Assembly (NCBI GenBank): GCA_039545355.1
Contig: BCJJ01000001.1
Coordinates: 1,362,570-1,426,569 of the forward strand
Origin: Trichosporon coremiiforme
Lineage: Eukaryota > Basidiomycota > Tremellomycetes > Trichosporonales > Trichosporonaceae
Direction: 5' to 3'
Length of the DNA: 64,000 nucleotides
The position numbers and the translations under genes are program-made. This document shows positions 1 through 11,885 of this stretch, one piece after another. How positions within the stretch are numbered: position 1 is the first letter of the stretch; every line of letters begins with the position of its first letter. The notes below the pieces were generated by a model. The model did not search any database, was not told where the DNA came from, and was given only the letters and a program-made list of their open reading frames with translations.

Positions 1-327
1 TGCACCGACTTGCCCGATAGAACGATTTTTCTTCGCCAAACAACCTTACTCACTCCTTCCCCTTTTTCCAGGCTTGATCTTCCACACTACACATACCTCT
101 CCGTCGACTATCGCCGCTTAACATCTTACCTTTCCCGCCGACATTTCTCTCTGCCGCATTCTGCTCTGCTCGCGCGACGTCCCGGCCTATCTCGCATCCT
201 CTCGCCGTAATCGCACCGCCGCCGACGGTCGCACCTCACCCCGCTTCCGGAACCGTTAGCGACCTTGCTCTCCTTCCCACTCATTCAACATAGGTCTCCC
301 CCGCTCCCCAACACGACTTCACCCCCT
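1..327. other. Upstream region of the GT61 gene
   Basis: The stretch is pyrimidine-rich (many CTC, TCC and CTT runs), as is common in fungal promoters and 5' leaders just before a start codon. I see no supported coding exon on either strand and no clear TATA box. It most likely holds the promoter and 5' untranslated region of the glycosyltransferase that starts at 328. Confidence 0.4.
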
Positions 328-2254
328 ATGTCCTGGCACCCAAAGCGTCGGGATGTGCTGCTAATCCTGACTGGTCTGGTCGTCATCGGCCTCTTTCTCC
401 AGCTCGACTTTGGCGGATCAAGTCGCTCACGAAGCAGCTCGATCTTCAAGCTTGGCGGACTCAGCCGTCGGCCAGCGTTGGAGAAGGGCGGCCAGCGAGT
501 CAACTACGCCCCAACCCGCAACACTGTCAGCCAGCCGAAGCTCAAGTGGGGAGATCGGGGTGCTCCTCACACTAAGATTGTGTCGCACGCGCCAGGTACG
601 TTCTCGACGCGGCCGTTCGCCGCTGGCGCCGGGCGCAGCCCGCATAGCCGTCATAGCGTCTGGCAGCCAGCGCCCCGCAACCCGCATCAAGGCTAACGTC
701 TCTAGGCTGGACCATTTTCGAGGATGTCTACCTCTTCAACGGCACCTGGTTCATCGTGACCGACAACCCGTCAGACGTCCCGCTTATTCGTTTGATGGCT
801 TCGACCGGAGCCGAGGTTTGGAACGATGAGGGCTCCATCAAGAACCGGTGAGTCTAGTCATGAAGGAATCGACGCAGAAGCCGTTGCGCCCTTGGATCAG
901 CGCAGAAGGCAAGAGTCCTGCACTCCTGGGCCTGCGGGACAATCTGCTGGCCGGATCGACTCCAAGCTGTTACTTCAAGCACGTAGAGCTGACCCGCAGT
1001 GAGCCGACTGACAAGGACATGCGCATCATCTTCCCGTCAGAGGCTAAGAAGCTTTGGGGAAGCTCGGCGTCGCGAGTGTCCGGCACGAGCTTTGTGTGCA
1101 ACGACCCGCCCCAGTTCCTCGACCACTACTACCACTTTGCCGCCGAGTTCTTCTTCGGCATGTGGCGAACATACTCGTCGCTCGACCCGGGAATCAACGC
1201 TGCCGGCGAGACCTCGCTTCCCGCCCCTTCGCGCCTCATCTTCCCTCACACTTCCGCCGGGAGATGGAACGACTACGCCAAGATGAACTCGTTCATCTTG
1301 CGTGCCGTCTTCCCCGCGTTGGCTTACGAGTACGAGAGTGACTTTATCGACCGCAAGGACACGGCGCGTGCCTACATTTACGACCGCGTTGTGTTCGCTG
1401 ATCGTGCTGCCGCGTTCCGTGGCCCTGAATTCGGCAAGACCTGGCGAACGTCGTCCGAAGCTGTTACTCTTGGCGGAAGCCGCTACTGGTGGTCGCCCGT
1501 CCGCCGCAACCTGATCGAGTTCGTCGGAGGCAAGTCGGGCAGTGCTCTCAACCTGCAGGAGTTTGGTGTCGACCTCGACCAGGAGTACCTCGACACGGAC
1601 GCGCTTCAGGAGATGGGTATCGAGATTGAGACGCCGTCGTCCGACCGCCGCTCGATCGATGCCGCCATCGAGCGCAGGGCCATCGGAGCTGATGACGAGG
1701 CGTCGCTGAAGGAAGCTCGCAAGTACGGCCCCAGCAACCCCGTCATCACCTATGTCTCCCGACAGGACTGGGGACGCCGTATGCTGAAGCCCGACGACCA
1801 CGACACGCTCGTCAAGGAGCTCGGCGAGCTGGAGAAGAAGTACGGATGGGAGGTTAACATTGTTGCCATGGACAAGCTCTCGCGTGACGAGCAGATCCGT
1901 CTCGCCGCGCGAACGACCATCATGATGGGTGTCCACGGTAACGGTCTCACCCACCTGTTGTGGATGAACAACCTGAACCCGCGCGCGACGGTCATGGAGT
2001 TCTTCATCCCCGGTGGATTCGCCGAAGACTACGAATACACTGCGCGTGCGCTCGGCATCCGTCACTACGGCTGGTGGGGCGACCACTCATTCACGTACCC
2101 GAACATCCCGCCCGTCGAGTATCCCGACGGCTTCCAGGGCAACTCGATTCCGCTCGACGGCAAGGCCGTTGCCCAGCTCTGCGAGCAGCGCCTCGTTGTT
2201 GACCGCGTCGCCGACAAGGGCAGGGACAAGCGGACAGGCGAGGGCAGCGCTTAA
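328..2254 (+). CDS. GT61-family (DUF563) glycosyltransferase, type II membrane protein
   Basis: Three exons fit: 328-595, 706-847 and 901-2254 (587 aa). The start is chosen because residues 1-12 are polar and basic and are followed at once by a single hydrophobic segment (LLILTGLVVIGLFL), a type II signal anchor for the Golgi/ER lumen; a Ser/Arg-rich stem follows. The lumenal part has the DUF563/GT61 pattern: an aromatic and acidic block (DHYYHFAAEFFFG), then a C-terminal VITYVSRQDWGRR strand and a MMGVHGNGLTHLLW segment, which in this family forms the nucleotide-sugar site. Family members transfer xylose or GlcNAc to glycans or proteins; the donor and acceptor here cannot be read from sequence. 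Intron 2 (848-900) removes an in-frame TGA and keeps phase. Family assignment is confident, substrate unknown. Confidence 0.85.
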
Positions 2255-3149
2255 GCGCTCTTCGCACTAGGTTCGAGGCCTTGCATGTCTCGGACAGACC
2301 ACTCTACACGGACTTTCTCGCATTTCACGCACTCACCATCATGGATTATAAAGGACAATTCCACTGGGCTCCAATGAACGCTCCCTCTCCTATCTTCTCA
2401 CTATTTCTCTCCGAAGGAAGCCTTCTTTCTCGCAGTGACCGGTCTCCCCTCACCGCCATTCCTGTCCCACCCATCACCACGAACCGAAAAGACAGATTCC
2501 TTGCGTTGAAGAAGGGTACACCTCGCCTTTACGCCTGCGGGCGTTGTCATAGATTAGTACATACAGGTCCACAGCTGGGCGGAGGGACGCTCGCGCTTGC
2601 TTGTCATTAAGAGATAGACTGTTACGATATGCACTTTGCAACTGATGAAGACAGTCCGGCCGGCCAATCTAAGGAACGGCGTCAGGCTAATTATTGGGTG
2701 CCGCGGTTGGGCGCGCGGGTGTGCAGCATGCTGGCATTCGGACCTGAAGCCTGCCTGAAGCGTTCCCGGTGTGCTTTGCAGTGAGGTGCAGTGCTGGTGC
2801 GGTGGTCCGAGGGGGGCACAGTCCACGTGGATCTGGTCCCGCTGGTCATCGCTGAGACGCGTCTCGAGGGCGTGGGAGGGGTTGTCTGGGCTAGCAGGAC
2901 CTGCGAAAGCGCGGGGGACGCAAGGGACGGCGTGGTGGATCCCTGAGCGCTCTACCGCGCTACTGACACGACAGCTTAGGCTCGAGCTTTGGTCTTCCTC
3001 GTCTCCTCCTCTCGACACTCTTACTACCCACACACTCTCTCTACACTTGCTGTTGTTCCAGTCCAAGTCGCTCCTTCCACCACCCACCCCGGCTTCGTCT
3101 TCCCTCCCCGTCTCGACTTCCCTAACCCCCCTCCTACCCTCTATTCACC
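2255..3149. other. Intergenic region upstream of CDC12
   Basis: No gene is supported here. The last 150 bases before 3150 are strongly pyrimidine-rich on the + strand (CTC/TCC tracts), typical of a fungal 5' leader. The open frame on the minus strand through 2554-3087 is proline/serine-rich and lacks family features or splice-consistent structure, so I treat it as chance. Confidence 0.4.
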
Positions 3150-4658
3150 ATGTCCGGCGAGATTGGAATTGCCAAGTACGTCTAGCGGAGCAATGAGAGA
3201 GAACACGCACTGACACTCCAGCCTGCCTAACCAGGTGCGTTCGACGGCAGCTGTCTGCCTCCGACAGTGATAGCTAACATGTACAGAGGCACAAGATCGT
3301 CAACCAGCGCGGTGCTCACTTCACCATCATGGTTGTCGGTGAGTAGACGGCGAGGCGGACGCGTTCCAAAGGATGCGCGACGTCTCGGATCACGGGGGAC
3401 GAGGAACTAACACGACGACAGGCGAGTCTGGCTTAGGAAAGACTACCCTCATCAACACTCTTTTCGCTACCGAGATCTGTGCTCCTCGCAACTACCGTCA
3501 GCGGTGAGTGCTCGTGGAAGGAAGAGTGTCAACAAGTGCGATGGGACCGACTTCCCTCTGGCGAATCCAAGTGCCATCGCGTTCGTTTTTCGACCTAGCG
3601 CCGCACGCACATGCGCCTTCCTCCGGTCGGCGAACTTTTCGCTGACCCCAGCTTCGCCAAGCAGCTCGACAAGACGACCGAGGTCGAGATCCTCAAGGCT
3701 GACCTTGAGGAGCGTGGATTCAACATCAAGCTCACCGTCATCGACACCCCCGGCTTTGGCGACTATGTCAACAACCGCGACAGCTGGGTCCCTATCGTGG
3801 AGTTTATCGATGATCAGCACGAGTCCTACATGCGCCAGGAGCAGCAGCCCCTTCGTCGCGAGAAGCAGGACCTTCGTGTGCACGCCTGTCTCTACTTTAT
3901 CCGCCCCTCGGGCACGACGATCAAGCCCCTCGACATTGAGGTTATGAAGCGCCTCGGCACGCGCGTCAACCTGATTCCCGTCATTGCCAAGGCGGACACC
4001 ATGACCCCTGAGGACCTACTTGCGTTCAAGCAGCGCGTGAGTAAAAGTTGAGGGGACATATGTGCTGACTTTCCAGATCCGTGAGGTCGTCCGCGCGCAG
4101 GGCATCAAGGTGTACTCGCCTCCCGTTGACAACGAGGACGAGGCCGCCGCCGAGAACGGCCGCCTCATGCAGGCGTGCATGCCCTTCTCCGTTATCGGCT
4201 CGATCGAGGACGTCCCTACCAGCGACGGCCGCGTCGTCAAGGGCCGCCAGTACCTGTGGGGTGTCGCCGAGGTCGAGAACGAGGACCACTGCGACTTCAA
4301 GAAGCTGCGCTCGCTGCTCATCCGCACGTACATGCTCGACCTGATCCGCTCAACGGAGGAGACCCACTACGAGTCGTACCGCCTGCAGCAGATGGAGACG
4401 CGCAAGTTTGGCGAGCCCAAGGTCAAGAAGCTCGACAACCCCAAGTTCAAGGAGGAGGAGGAGGCTCTGCGCAAGCGCTTCACCGAGCAGGTCAAGCTCG
4501 AGGAGTCGCGTTTCCGCCAATGGGAGCAGCACCTCATCGCCGAGCGCGACAGGCTCAACAAGGACCTCGAGCAGGCCCACACGAGCATCAAGGCGCTCGA
4601 GGCCGAGATCGACAACATGGCCGCGTACCATCGCCAGGGCGGAACCGTCCGTCGCTAG
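3150..4658 (+). CDS. CDC12: Septin, CDC12 class
   Basis: Six exons fit: 3150-3175, 3222-3234, 3287-3338, 3422-3503, 3652-4036 and 4077-4658 (379 aa). Septins polymerise into filaments at the bud neck and direct cytokinesis. The protein opens with GIANLPNQRHKIV, diagnostic of the Cdc12/AspC subgroup, then has the P-loop GESGLGKTT (G1), DTPGFGD (G3), AKAD (G4) and the septin-unique element around VENEDHCDFKKLR. The C-terminal third is charged with heptad spacing (from about residue 300, KFKEEEEALRKRF), the coiled coil used for pairing with Cdc3-type septins. Exon 2 is only 13 nt. The start gives the usual short N-terminus. It converges with the J-domain gene, whose stop is 165 bp away. Very sure of family and subgroup. 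Confidence 0.95.
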
Positions 4659-4823
4659 TGAGCGGCACTCTACTAAAACTGTATACCCCAGTCTTTCTCC
4701 TCTCTTATAAGTCTCCCTTTGTCCCTAGTATATACCGTTTAACGTCCTAACGTAGTTTCTCCCTTCTTATGGATCCCAGCGTTCTTTGAAGTCACGTCTG
4801 ATACATTCTTCTTCTATTGATAA

Positions 4824-6041
4824 CTAACTTTGGCGCATGAGCAAGTGAACATCGCGCATATTCTGTCTCATCCGCGTGTCGTAAGCGGGTAGGACGGTGG
4901 GATGCTTGACAGCGTTGGAATCGAGCAGTCGATCCGTGACTTTATCTTTGAGCTGGTCCTCGCTAGTCCCAGAGGCAAGCAGCGGGCCGACAGTAGAGTT
5001 CAGAGCCGTGTTGGCCTGACTTGCGATATCCTTTGCGAGACTCAGGTTCGAGCGGGCCATTGCCTCAGGATCGGAGGGCGGATCGGCCCAAATCCCCGCG
5101 AGCTGGGAGATGGCAATGCCAACATCGGTCGCGAGTGCGCGGAGGAGTTTGACAACTTGGAACGGCGGCCTCTTATCCGCCAACGGCGCGATCAGCGCCC
5201 CAATGACGCGTCCGATGGAGCCAAAGGGGACGAAAGCGGCGGACACGGGAGGAGAAGCCAGATCGATAGGTGTCGGTTCAGAGGTATCGTTCGAGTCGTG
5301 GGAGGGCACTTGGGCGGGACTACCGGGGGCGAGCACAATGGCGAGTTCGAGAGCAAGGAGAACAGCGACGACGGTGAAACGCCAATAAGCACCTTGACGC
5401 GCGGCACGGGCGACGGCGAGGATGGCGAGACCAGAGAGCGCGGCGATGTAAAAGGACACAGATGACCAGAGACCGGTCTGCATATAGTCGCGGAGGGACT
5501 TGCAGGTCGTGCAGTTGGCTACACTGGATCCAAATCTGACATGTCAGCTGGAAGTCACGGTGATCTATAAGCTTGGGACTAGGGTTTCGGGGAAAGATTT
5601 GTCGAGGACGGGGGAGACGTACCGGTCATAAACGAATCGGATCGTCGGCTCGGACAACACCTCATACGCCCTTCGAATAGCGACAAAACGCGCGTTCGCC
5701 ATCTCACTCTCGGTCTCACTGAGTCTCCCCAGGCGGTCGGGATGGAATACGCGGCTCAGACCCCTAAACGCTTTCTTCAACTCGCCCTCTCCCGCACCGT
5801 ATCCTACCCCAAGGATGTCATAGTAGGAACTGGAGCGTTCTTCGGACTGTGTCACGAAAGTGTAAGCTAGCCAGAACGACACCAGGGCAGTGAAGAGGTG
5901 GCGATAGTTGCGCCTGTAGCCTGGTGTCCCAGGAGCGGAGGGGGGAAAGAGGAAGGGGAGGAATTGGCACGCGAATGGGAGCAGGATTTGGGTTAGTTGT
6001 GGAGGCAAGAATGCCCACAACAACGGAGACAGATACGACAT
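4824..6041 (-). CDS. Membrane J-domain (DnaJ-like) co-chaperone
   Basis: Two exons: 6041-5623 and 5535-4824 (376 aa). The N-terminus is hydrophobic (about residues 5-35), followed by a short basic loop and a second hydrophobic stretch (FTALVSFWLAYTFV). The J domain comes next, from YYDILGVGYGAGEGELKKAF to RRAYEVLSEP, and contains the HPD tripeptide (FHPDRLG) needed to stimulate Hsp70 ATPase. After the intron two further hydrophobic helices follow (VSFYIAALSGLAILAVA and FTVVAVLLALELAIVL). The overall plan suggests an ER-membrane co-chaperone, perhaps related to fungal ER J-proteins such as Erj5, but the order of membrane segments differs, so I give no symbol. The intron acceptor is placed at 5536 from the CTGACATGTCAG context. 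Family sure, compartment inferred. Confidence 0.85.
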
Positions 6042-6561
6042 CGTGGCAGTTCTTTCCCTTGCGCTGGCGATATAGTCGATGGTTGTGGTTGAAAGTGATG
6101 TGGAGATGACAGAGGTGGAGGAGTCAGCTTAACGTGTCAACAAATCGCGACACTCCCGCCTCCACATCGCCCTGAAACACGACGGTTTCACCTCCACTTG
6201 GCCACCACCTGACCTTCCCATTCATCTCTCCCATCACCAGCCTATGCTGCAACTTGGCGCCGCTCAAACCCACGCTCCGGCTCCTACGGAGCCTCCGCTA
6301 GTAAGTTGCGCATACAAATCAAGTACATTCCCTTAACATCTATGACAAAGATTATTACAAAGCGAAGCTAGATTAAAGAAAGGAGTGTGGGTGAGGGAGA
6401 GAGCGATGATGGCCCGAATTGGTAGTGTTCACGGAGTCGCGGGGATGTCAGGGCGTCGCTGAGGTTGGGAGGAAATCCCTCATGCTCGCTGCGCTCGCAA
6501 GCCTAGAGCCCTCGCCCTCGCCACCTCGCCTGCGGCTCCGTGGCTCGCATGACCGCTAGAA
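6042..6561. other. Intergenic region between the J-domain and PLD-like genes
   Basis: Both flanking genes are on the minus strand, so this holds the promoter of the J-domain gene (next to 6041) and the 3' end of the PLD-like gene (next to 6562). The 6310-6410 part is AT-richer than its surroundings, which fits a 3' processing region. No coding exon is supported. Confidence 0.4.
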
Positions 6562-9266
6562 CTACTTGCCCCCGCGGCTGATGCGCCTCTTCAGCCCCAG
6601 CGTCAGGCTCGTCGCCGACTTGGACGGGGACGACGGCATGGGGCTCGCAATAGAGACGGCGGGGGCTGACGGCACGGGGCTCGCAATAGAGACGGCGGGG
6701 GCTGACGGCGTCGCGCTCGGCGTCGGCAGGACAGAGGCGATAGACCGCCCGTCCGGGTCGCGCCAGACGCCGTCGTTGCACACCCTTCCATGCGCCGCCG
6801 TGCTCTGGTTCGCATCCAGACGCTCGCGCCACTCGGCGCATACCTGTGGCGAATCGACGAGCACATTGATCTCCTGCGCGTGGTACCATGACGCCGAGTC
6901 GCAGTTACCGTTACCCTGCACGCCGATCTGGCGGTCGATGATCATCAACTTGATGTGGCACGTGTGCGTCGTCCGCCCGATCGGCGTCGTGTCCCCCTTG
7001 GGCGTGTACCAGTATATCCGCAGGAGATTCTTCTCGTGCTCCTCCTCGAGCTGGGAGTACATGTACACTGCGACCTGGCGGTTGATCTTGCCGTCGGGAG
7101 AGATCTCGCCCTGGCATTAGCTAATGACAAGGCACTTGCAAGCTCACCTTCACGTCGTACCCGAGGTCGGCGTAGATCTCGACGAGCACGCCGCGGCGCA
7201 CCGCGTCGAGGGCGGCCGCGACAACCGGCTTCGCACTGAACGTGGGCGTTTGCCTGTTGGTCAGCTCAAGAACACACTCACGTAGCTCGTTTACGCTTCG
7301 CTCGCTCGCGCCGCTTACTCACAGGAACACACTCTTCGTGGCAAACTTGAAACCCGCAAGCCACGCCTGGTTCTGAGGGACAAACGCGTCCCCGTGCCCG
7401 CGGCGCCCACGGGGTGTGCGGTTCACGAGCGCGAATGGGAACGGATCATGCGGCTTGTGCAGCAGCACGGGCTGCAGGGGCGGGCCGCAGTTGTGCTCCC
7501 GGCTCTTGGTCGAGCTGACGCCGTCGCCCAGTGTCCCGCTGCCAATACTACCACTGTCGCTGAGCGTCGGCTCGGCCAGCTTCTGCCGCGTGCGCTCGGC
7601 TAACACGTGCAGGTCGCCCTTGGGCTCGACCGCAGGGTTTTCCGCGCCAAACTGAAAGTCGGCAGCAGTCAGCTTGCTAGGGTACTTGATGCGCTCGTAC
7701 ACGAGGGGGGGACGGGGGTTGAAGCCCGTCCACCACGCCAGCAGCGTCGTGTCGTAAAACGACTGGACGATCGGGCCTTCGTACTGCGCCATGAAACCGA
7801 CATCGCTCTGTAAGGTCAGCTAATGCAACGCAGCGTACTAGCTATACTCACCCGGTTCTGGACATTGTTACTGCTGAGCAGGGCGATCTTGCGGTCGATC
7901 ACAACGCACTTCTGGTGGAACGTGCCGACAGGGTAGATGTGGTAGTTCTGCACCTCGAGCTGGACGTTTGGAATCTCGTCCGGCGCCGGCAGTCCTATGT
8001 CGGCAGAGGTGTATTCCCGCGGGCTGACGATCTGGTGTGCGCCGGTGTGCTCGGCTGCGCCCCGGTCATACACTGGTTGACGTCAGCACATGGTCCGCAG
8101 TCCCAAACAAAGTTACTCACTGATTTTGACGACAATCTTCTCGCCGTTCCGGTCCGCTACCCGCTGCGACAGGGTTCGGAACGCCTCGGCAATTGTCTTG
8201 GAAGACTCGGACGCTTCCCAGACATTCGTCGTGAAGATGATCTCGCGCTGGGCGTTCACAATCAGGTCGGCGTAGTGCTGGACAATGTCGGACGTGTGCG
8301 AAATGACCGTTACCGGCACAACGCCGCACCCCGCCATGAGCGGCGGCGACACCATACCGTTCAGAACATTCTTCTCGAGCGACATCAGGGCCTGAGCATA
8401 GATCTGCGGCTTGTCAGCACTTCACTTTCACTCATGTCAGCGGACCCGCGCCACGAAGCCAACCGAGTGACCGGGTCACGCAGACTTGACGCTTCCGGCC
8501 CGGGCCCGGTTGAAACAGGTGTGACCGCCCATTCATCAAGGTGGCTCCGCCTGATCGCACGAATCACGAATAGACAATTGCTACTCACGTTCAGGAAGAG
8601 GGTCGAAGGCTTTGAACCCCGCCACTGTCCGCAGCGGCGGACCTCGTCGAGCTGGGGCGGGGACAGGAGCTTCATGCGGCTGTAGTGGTCCTCGGTGGAG
8701 AGGTCCGAGTCGCTCTCGTCGCTGCAGCCAGACGCGGCCGTGCTCGAGTCAGCCCGGCCCTTGGAGCCTTCGTCGGCGGCGCCGAGTTTGTTCTTGAGCC
8801 TGCTGTTCTTCTGCTTCCTGCCCAAGCTTAGCCGCTCAAGCCATCGCTTGACGCCCTTGGGTGTTGGGGGCGGCTTGGGGCGGATGACGCTCTCGCCGGT
8901 CCAGAGACCAAACGAGCCATTCCCCAGCCCGAACAGGTGCTCAGCAATGACCCGGACCGAGGTGTCAACAGTGGAATTCGCAAGGCATGCCGTAACCGTG
9001 TGATCTGGACTTCGGAGGAAGGTGTAGAGTGGCTCCGGGGTGAAGACTGATTTGTGATCCTTCTCGTGGGCGGCAACGAGGTTGCGGCCGCTCACGACCG
9101 AATCGAGCGTGCCGTTGAGGGAAGGCGGAGCTGCTCGCTGGATGGCGAGGATGGCGGGGGAGCGTGCGGGGGTGGACGGGGACAGGGGCTGGATGGGTGG
9201 AGGTGAGGCAGGGCGATTCGGGCTGGTAGGGCTGGTGCCGAGGCCGAGATCTACGGCAGCGGCCAT
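6562..9266 (-). CDS. Phospholipase D superfamily protein with two HKD motifs
   Basis: Six exons fit without frame conflict: 9266-8589, 8403-8121, 8072-7852, 7807-7323, 7253-7148 and 7110-6562 (773 aa). Two HxK(x4)D motifs are present: FHQKCVVIDRK (about residue 380) and CHIKLMIIDRQ (about residue 650), each followed by the expected Ser/Gly-Asn-N stretch (SSNN, GNGN). Paired HKD motifs form one active site that cleaves or transfers phosphodiesters via a phospho-histidine. The layout resembles fungal cardiolipin-synthase-like or phosphatidylserine-synthase-like PLD proteins rather than PX-PH PLD1. The N-terminus (1-60) is Pro/Ser-rich and a basic linker occurs near residue 150; no membrane helix is obvious. 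The C-terminal tail has a 36-bp duplication. The last intron is only 37 nt (7111-7147). Substrate unknown. Confidence 0.88.
6635..6706. repeat. Two-copy 36-bp tandem repeat inside the PLD-like gene
   Basis: Two adjacent 36-bp copies (6635-6670 and 6671-6706) differ at a single position near the start of the unit. They encode on the minus strand a duplicated 12-residue block of the form VSIASPxPSAPA in the Ser/Pro-rich tail, so the repeat keeps the reading frame. Confidence 0.85.
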
Positions 9267-10215
9267 GGTGTTCGTCTAGTCTGTCCGGCGGTGTCGTCGG
9301 GTTGAGGAAGTGCGAGGTAGTGTCGGTGCGGGTGGGTGAGGTATGCTTGGGTCGGCCTTGAGAGGTCGCGAGGGGGGTGAGGGGGTGTTATTAGAAGTAG
9401 TACAGGATTGTGTCTATGCGAGATGGAGGGACATGGTGAACGGTGGAATCCAGGCTGAGCGATGAAAATAGAAGAGGAGGTATCGGATCAATGAGCAAAG
9501 AAGAAATAGAATTGCGGATGAGTAGAGTTAGGTGTGGTTGGATGCAGAGCCCACGTGCCAAGTTGAGACAGCAGGATGTCGCGGGTCAGCCTTCACCGTT
9601 CTGGGTAGTCCAGGCAGATCATGCATGCATTCATGCATCGAGCAGAGCCAGCAGGGCCAGCAGAGGACCGGTGCCTCTGCTTACTCGCTTGGAGGCGCCG
9701 GGCACTGGCACTGGGCACGAGGGGCATTGAGCGGAGTCGGGTGGTCCAAGCGCCCGCTACCAGTCGATGCTAGAGCGGCTTAAGCTCAACGGCACACGGG
9801 TGGGTGAACTACTGGACTACCACGCTCACAACATTTGCCACCCAAATCTTATCAAATTCTTACACGTGTAAAGCTGCTGCGGCAATGCGGAGTCCCACAC
9901 CCCACTCACGCCACATGGCGCCACGAGGCTGAGACTGGGTGGTGCAGCTGTGTCGCAGCTGCCCGCGCTGTCCGGGCCCCGAGCAGGCGAGAACGCCTAG
10001 CTGGACACGGGGTCTGGTGACCACCTCCGCTGGAAGGCAGCCCGCCGGCCCTGTGCCCCTGTTATATCGGTTACTTGTGGTGGCCGACCAACCGACCTGG
10101 TGCGCGTCTTCCCTGCGCCCATCGAGCAACTTGCCGTATCCCGAACACCATCGCCGCGCTGACCGGGGCCCGGACAATGGAACACGTCTCTGTCTTGTGG
10201 GGACACATGAATCGC
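9267..10215. other. Divergent intergenic region, PLD-like / SDR genes
   Basis: This region separates two divergently transcribed genes and must hold both promoters. A short alternating ATGCATGCATTCATGCAT tract lies near 9619-9640. No exon with splice support is seen; the open frames of about 60-120 codons on both strands have no recognisable domain. Confidence 0.4.
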
Positions 10216-10222
10216 TATATAG
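10216..10222 (+). promoter_or_regulatory. TATA box of the SDR gene
   Basis: TATATAG lies 61 bases before the start codon at 10283, a normal TATA-to-ATG distance for a short fungal leader. It is inferred from position and sequence only. Confidence 0.55.
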
Positions 10223-10282
10223 TCTAGCCCACATTCGCCTTGACCTCGCGATTCTTCACATCCTCACAACTTCAGCTCAGCA

Positions 10283-11333
10283 ATGACAATCACCGCCTCC
10301 CCCAACCAGCTCCAGGGCGTCGCCGTCGTGACCGGCGCCGGCTCCGGTGTGAGTTGTACTCATCGGACATCTCCGATCACCTCCTTGACTGACTTCAGAT
10401 CGGCCGCGCAACCTGCAAAGCCCTCGTCACCCGCGGCGTCAGCGCCATCACGCTCGTGGACCTGAACGAGGCCGGGCTGCAGGAGACCGAATCGCAGCTG
10501 CAAAAGATCAACGGCGAGGTCAAGACGCTGATCGTCGTGTGCGACGTCGCGGACGAGAGCAAGGTCGTCGACCTGCACCAGCGCACAGTCGAGTCGTTCG
10601 GGCGCATCGACTACGGCGTCAACGCGGCGGGTATCGGCCTGCACGCCCCGTTCGACGAGTGCACGTCCGAGCAGTGGGACAAGGTCATGAACATCAACGA
10701 GCGCGCCGTCTTCCTCTGTATCCGCGAGCAGCTCCGCGCCATGAAGAAGCAGGAGCGCCTGCCTGAGCGCATTCAAGGAAGGGGACAGAAGGGAGCCATC
10801 GTGTCGATCTCCAGTGTCCTCGGATACAAGGGCAGCACCGACATTCCCTCGTACGTCACGTCCAAGCACGCCGTCATCGGCATGGCCAAGGCGGCCATGC
10901 GCGATGTCGCCAAGGACGGGATCCGTGTGTGAGTATGCGCCTGGCGCGCGAACAAACTCTCGCCAGACTCGAGCCGCAGGCGAGAGTCTGCGATAGTCGA
11001 CCAACCATTCGGCGCAGATTGACTAGCCTCGACTGGTCTCACTCCTGCCGACCTCAACTCCCCCTCCATCCAAGCGCAGCCCAGCAGCTCGCTCAGCTCG
11101 CAGCCGTGCTGACAGACAGGAACAACGTCGCCCCGGGGTTCATCGACACGCCTCTGACGAACAATGCCCGTGCCGGGTCTCTGCTCGCGATGGCGTCCCA
11201 GCCCCCCTTCACGCCGATGGCGCGCGCCGGCCGGCCCGAGGAGATCGCCGACGTCATTGCGTTCCTGCTCTCCGAGGAGGCGAGTTTCGTGAATGGCGCG
11301 ACTTGGAACGTCGATGGTGGCTTCCTTGGTTAA
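10283..11333 (+). CDS. Short-chain dehydrogenase/reductase (classical SDR)
   Basis: Three exons: 10283-10348, 10399-10928 and 11120-11333 (269 aa, the usual SDR length). The Rossmann motif TGAGSGIGRA is split by intron 1. Other SDR landmarks are CDVAD (adenine pocket), NAAG, the catalytic Ser in VSISSVLG, and the YVTSK catalytic Tyr/Lys pair, followed by NNVAPGFIDTPL and a C-terminal NGATWNVDGGFLG as in FabG-like or glucose-dehydrogenase-like enzymes. An Asp after beta-2 (VDLNEAG) suggests NAD(H) rather than NADP(H). It would act in the cytosol, oxidising or reducing a sugar, polyol or keto substrate that cannot be named. Intron 2 is long for this genome (191 nt), but GIRV-NNVAPG is continuous in the family across that junction. 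Confidence 0.92.
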
Positions 11334-11885
11334 GCACAGCGAGGCGCCGAGGCACCGAGCGTGAGCAAGCTGGTAATAGGAGTATCGCGTGTGCCAGGTG
11401 TGGGATTGTGTGCAGGTGTTGAACTGTCTCGCGCACGTCAGTGCTACCTGCGTGTCTCCCCAGCGCTGTCTCGGTGCATCGTCCTTCTGTAATGAAGTCT
11501 GAAGTCTTTAGTCTAAAGTGTTATGCGAAAGAAGTATGTTCCAAAGTCTCAGGCGGATCCGCGTCAGGCCTATTGTGCCTATCCTCCGGGCCACCACCAG
11601 GTCAGCCAGAGTCAGACCGAATGCGACAATAGTGGCGCACACCCTCTTTCGTCCATCCGCCTATTGTTCTCTGGCGATTATGGGGACTGCTCCTGGAGCA
11701 CGCGTTATAAGACGCAGTGGCCACGCATCATGGTGTTTGTTTCGAAGTCCAATCACTTAACTCTTTCATCGCCAGCCAGCTCGTTTCGAAATCCAATCAG
11801 TTCCTGGTCGCCCTCTCCAACCTCCCCTCCATCCAGGCTGCCACCTTCCCCTCGACCGTCGACCTCCGAGTTCCCGATCATCACG
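11334..11885. other. Intergenic region before the CFEM-like gene
   Basis: This 0.55-kb stretch carries the SDR 3' end and the promoter of the next gene. TTATAAG at 11705-11711 is a possible TATA element, though it is 175 bases from the start codon. The last 130 bases are C/T-rich, as in a fungal leader. I see no further gene. Confidence 0.35.

Noticed and set aside
1037..2086. Minus-strand open frame of 349 codons opposite the GT61 gene
   Set aside because: It is an antisense shadow of a high-GC coding exon: valine/arginine-rich, without domain motifs, and fully inside a well-supported gene.
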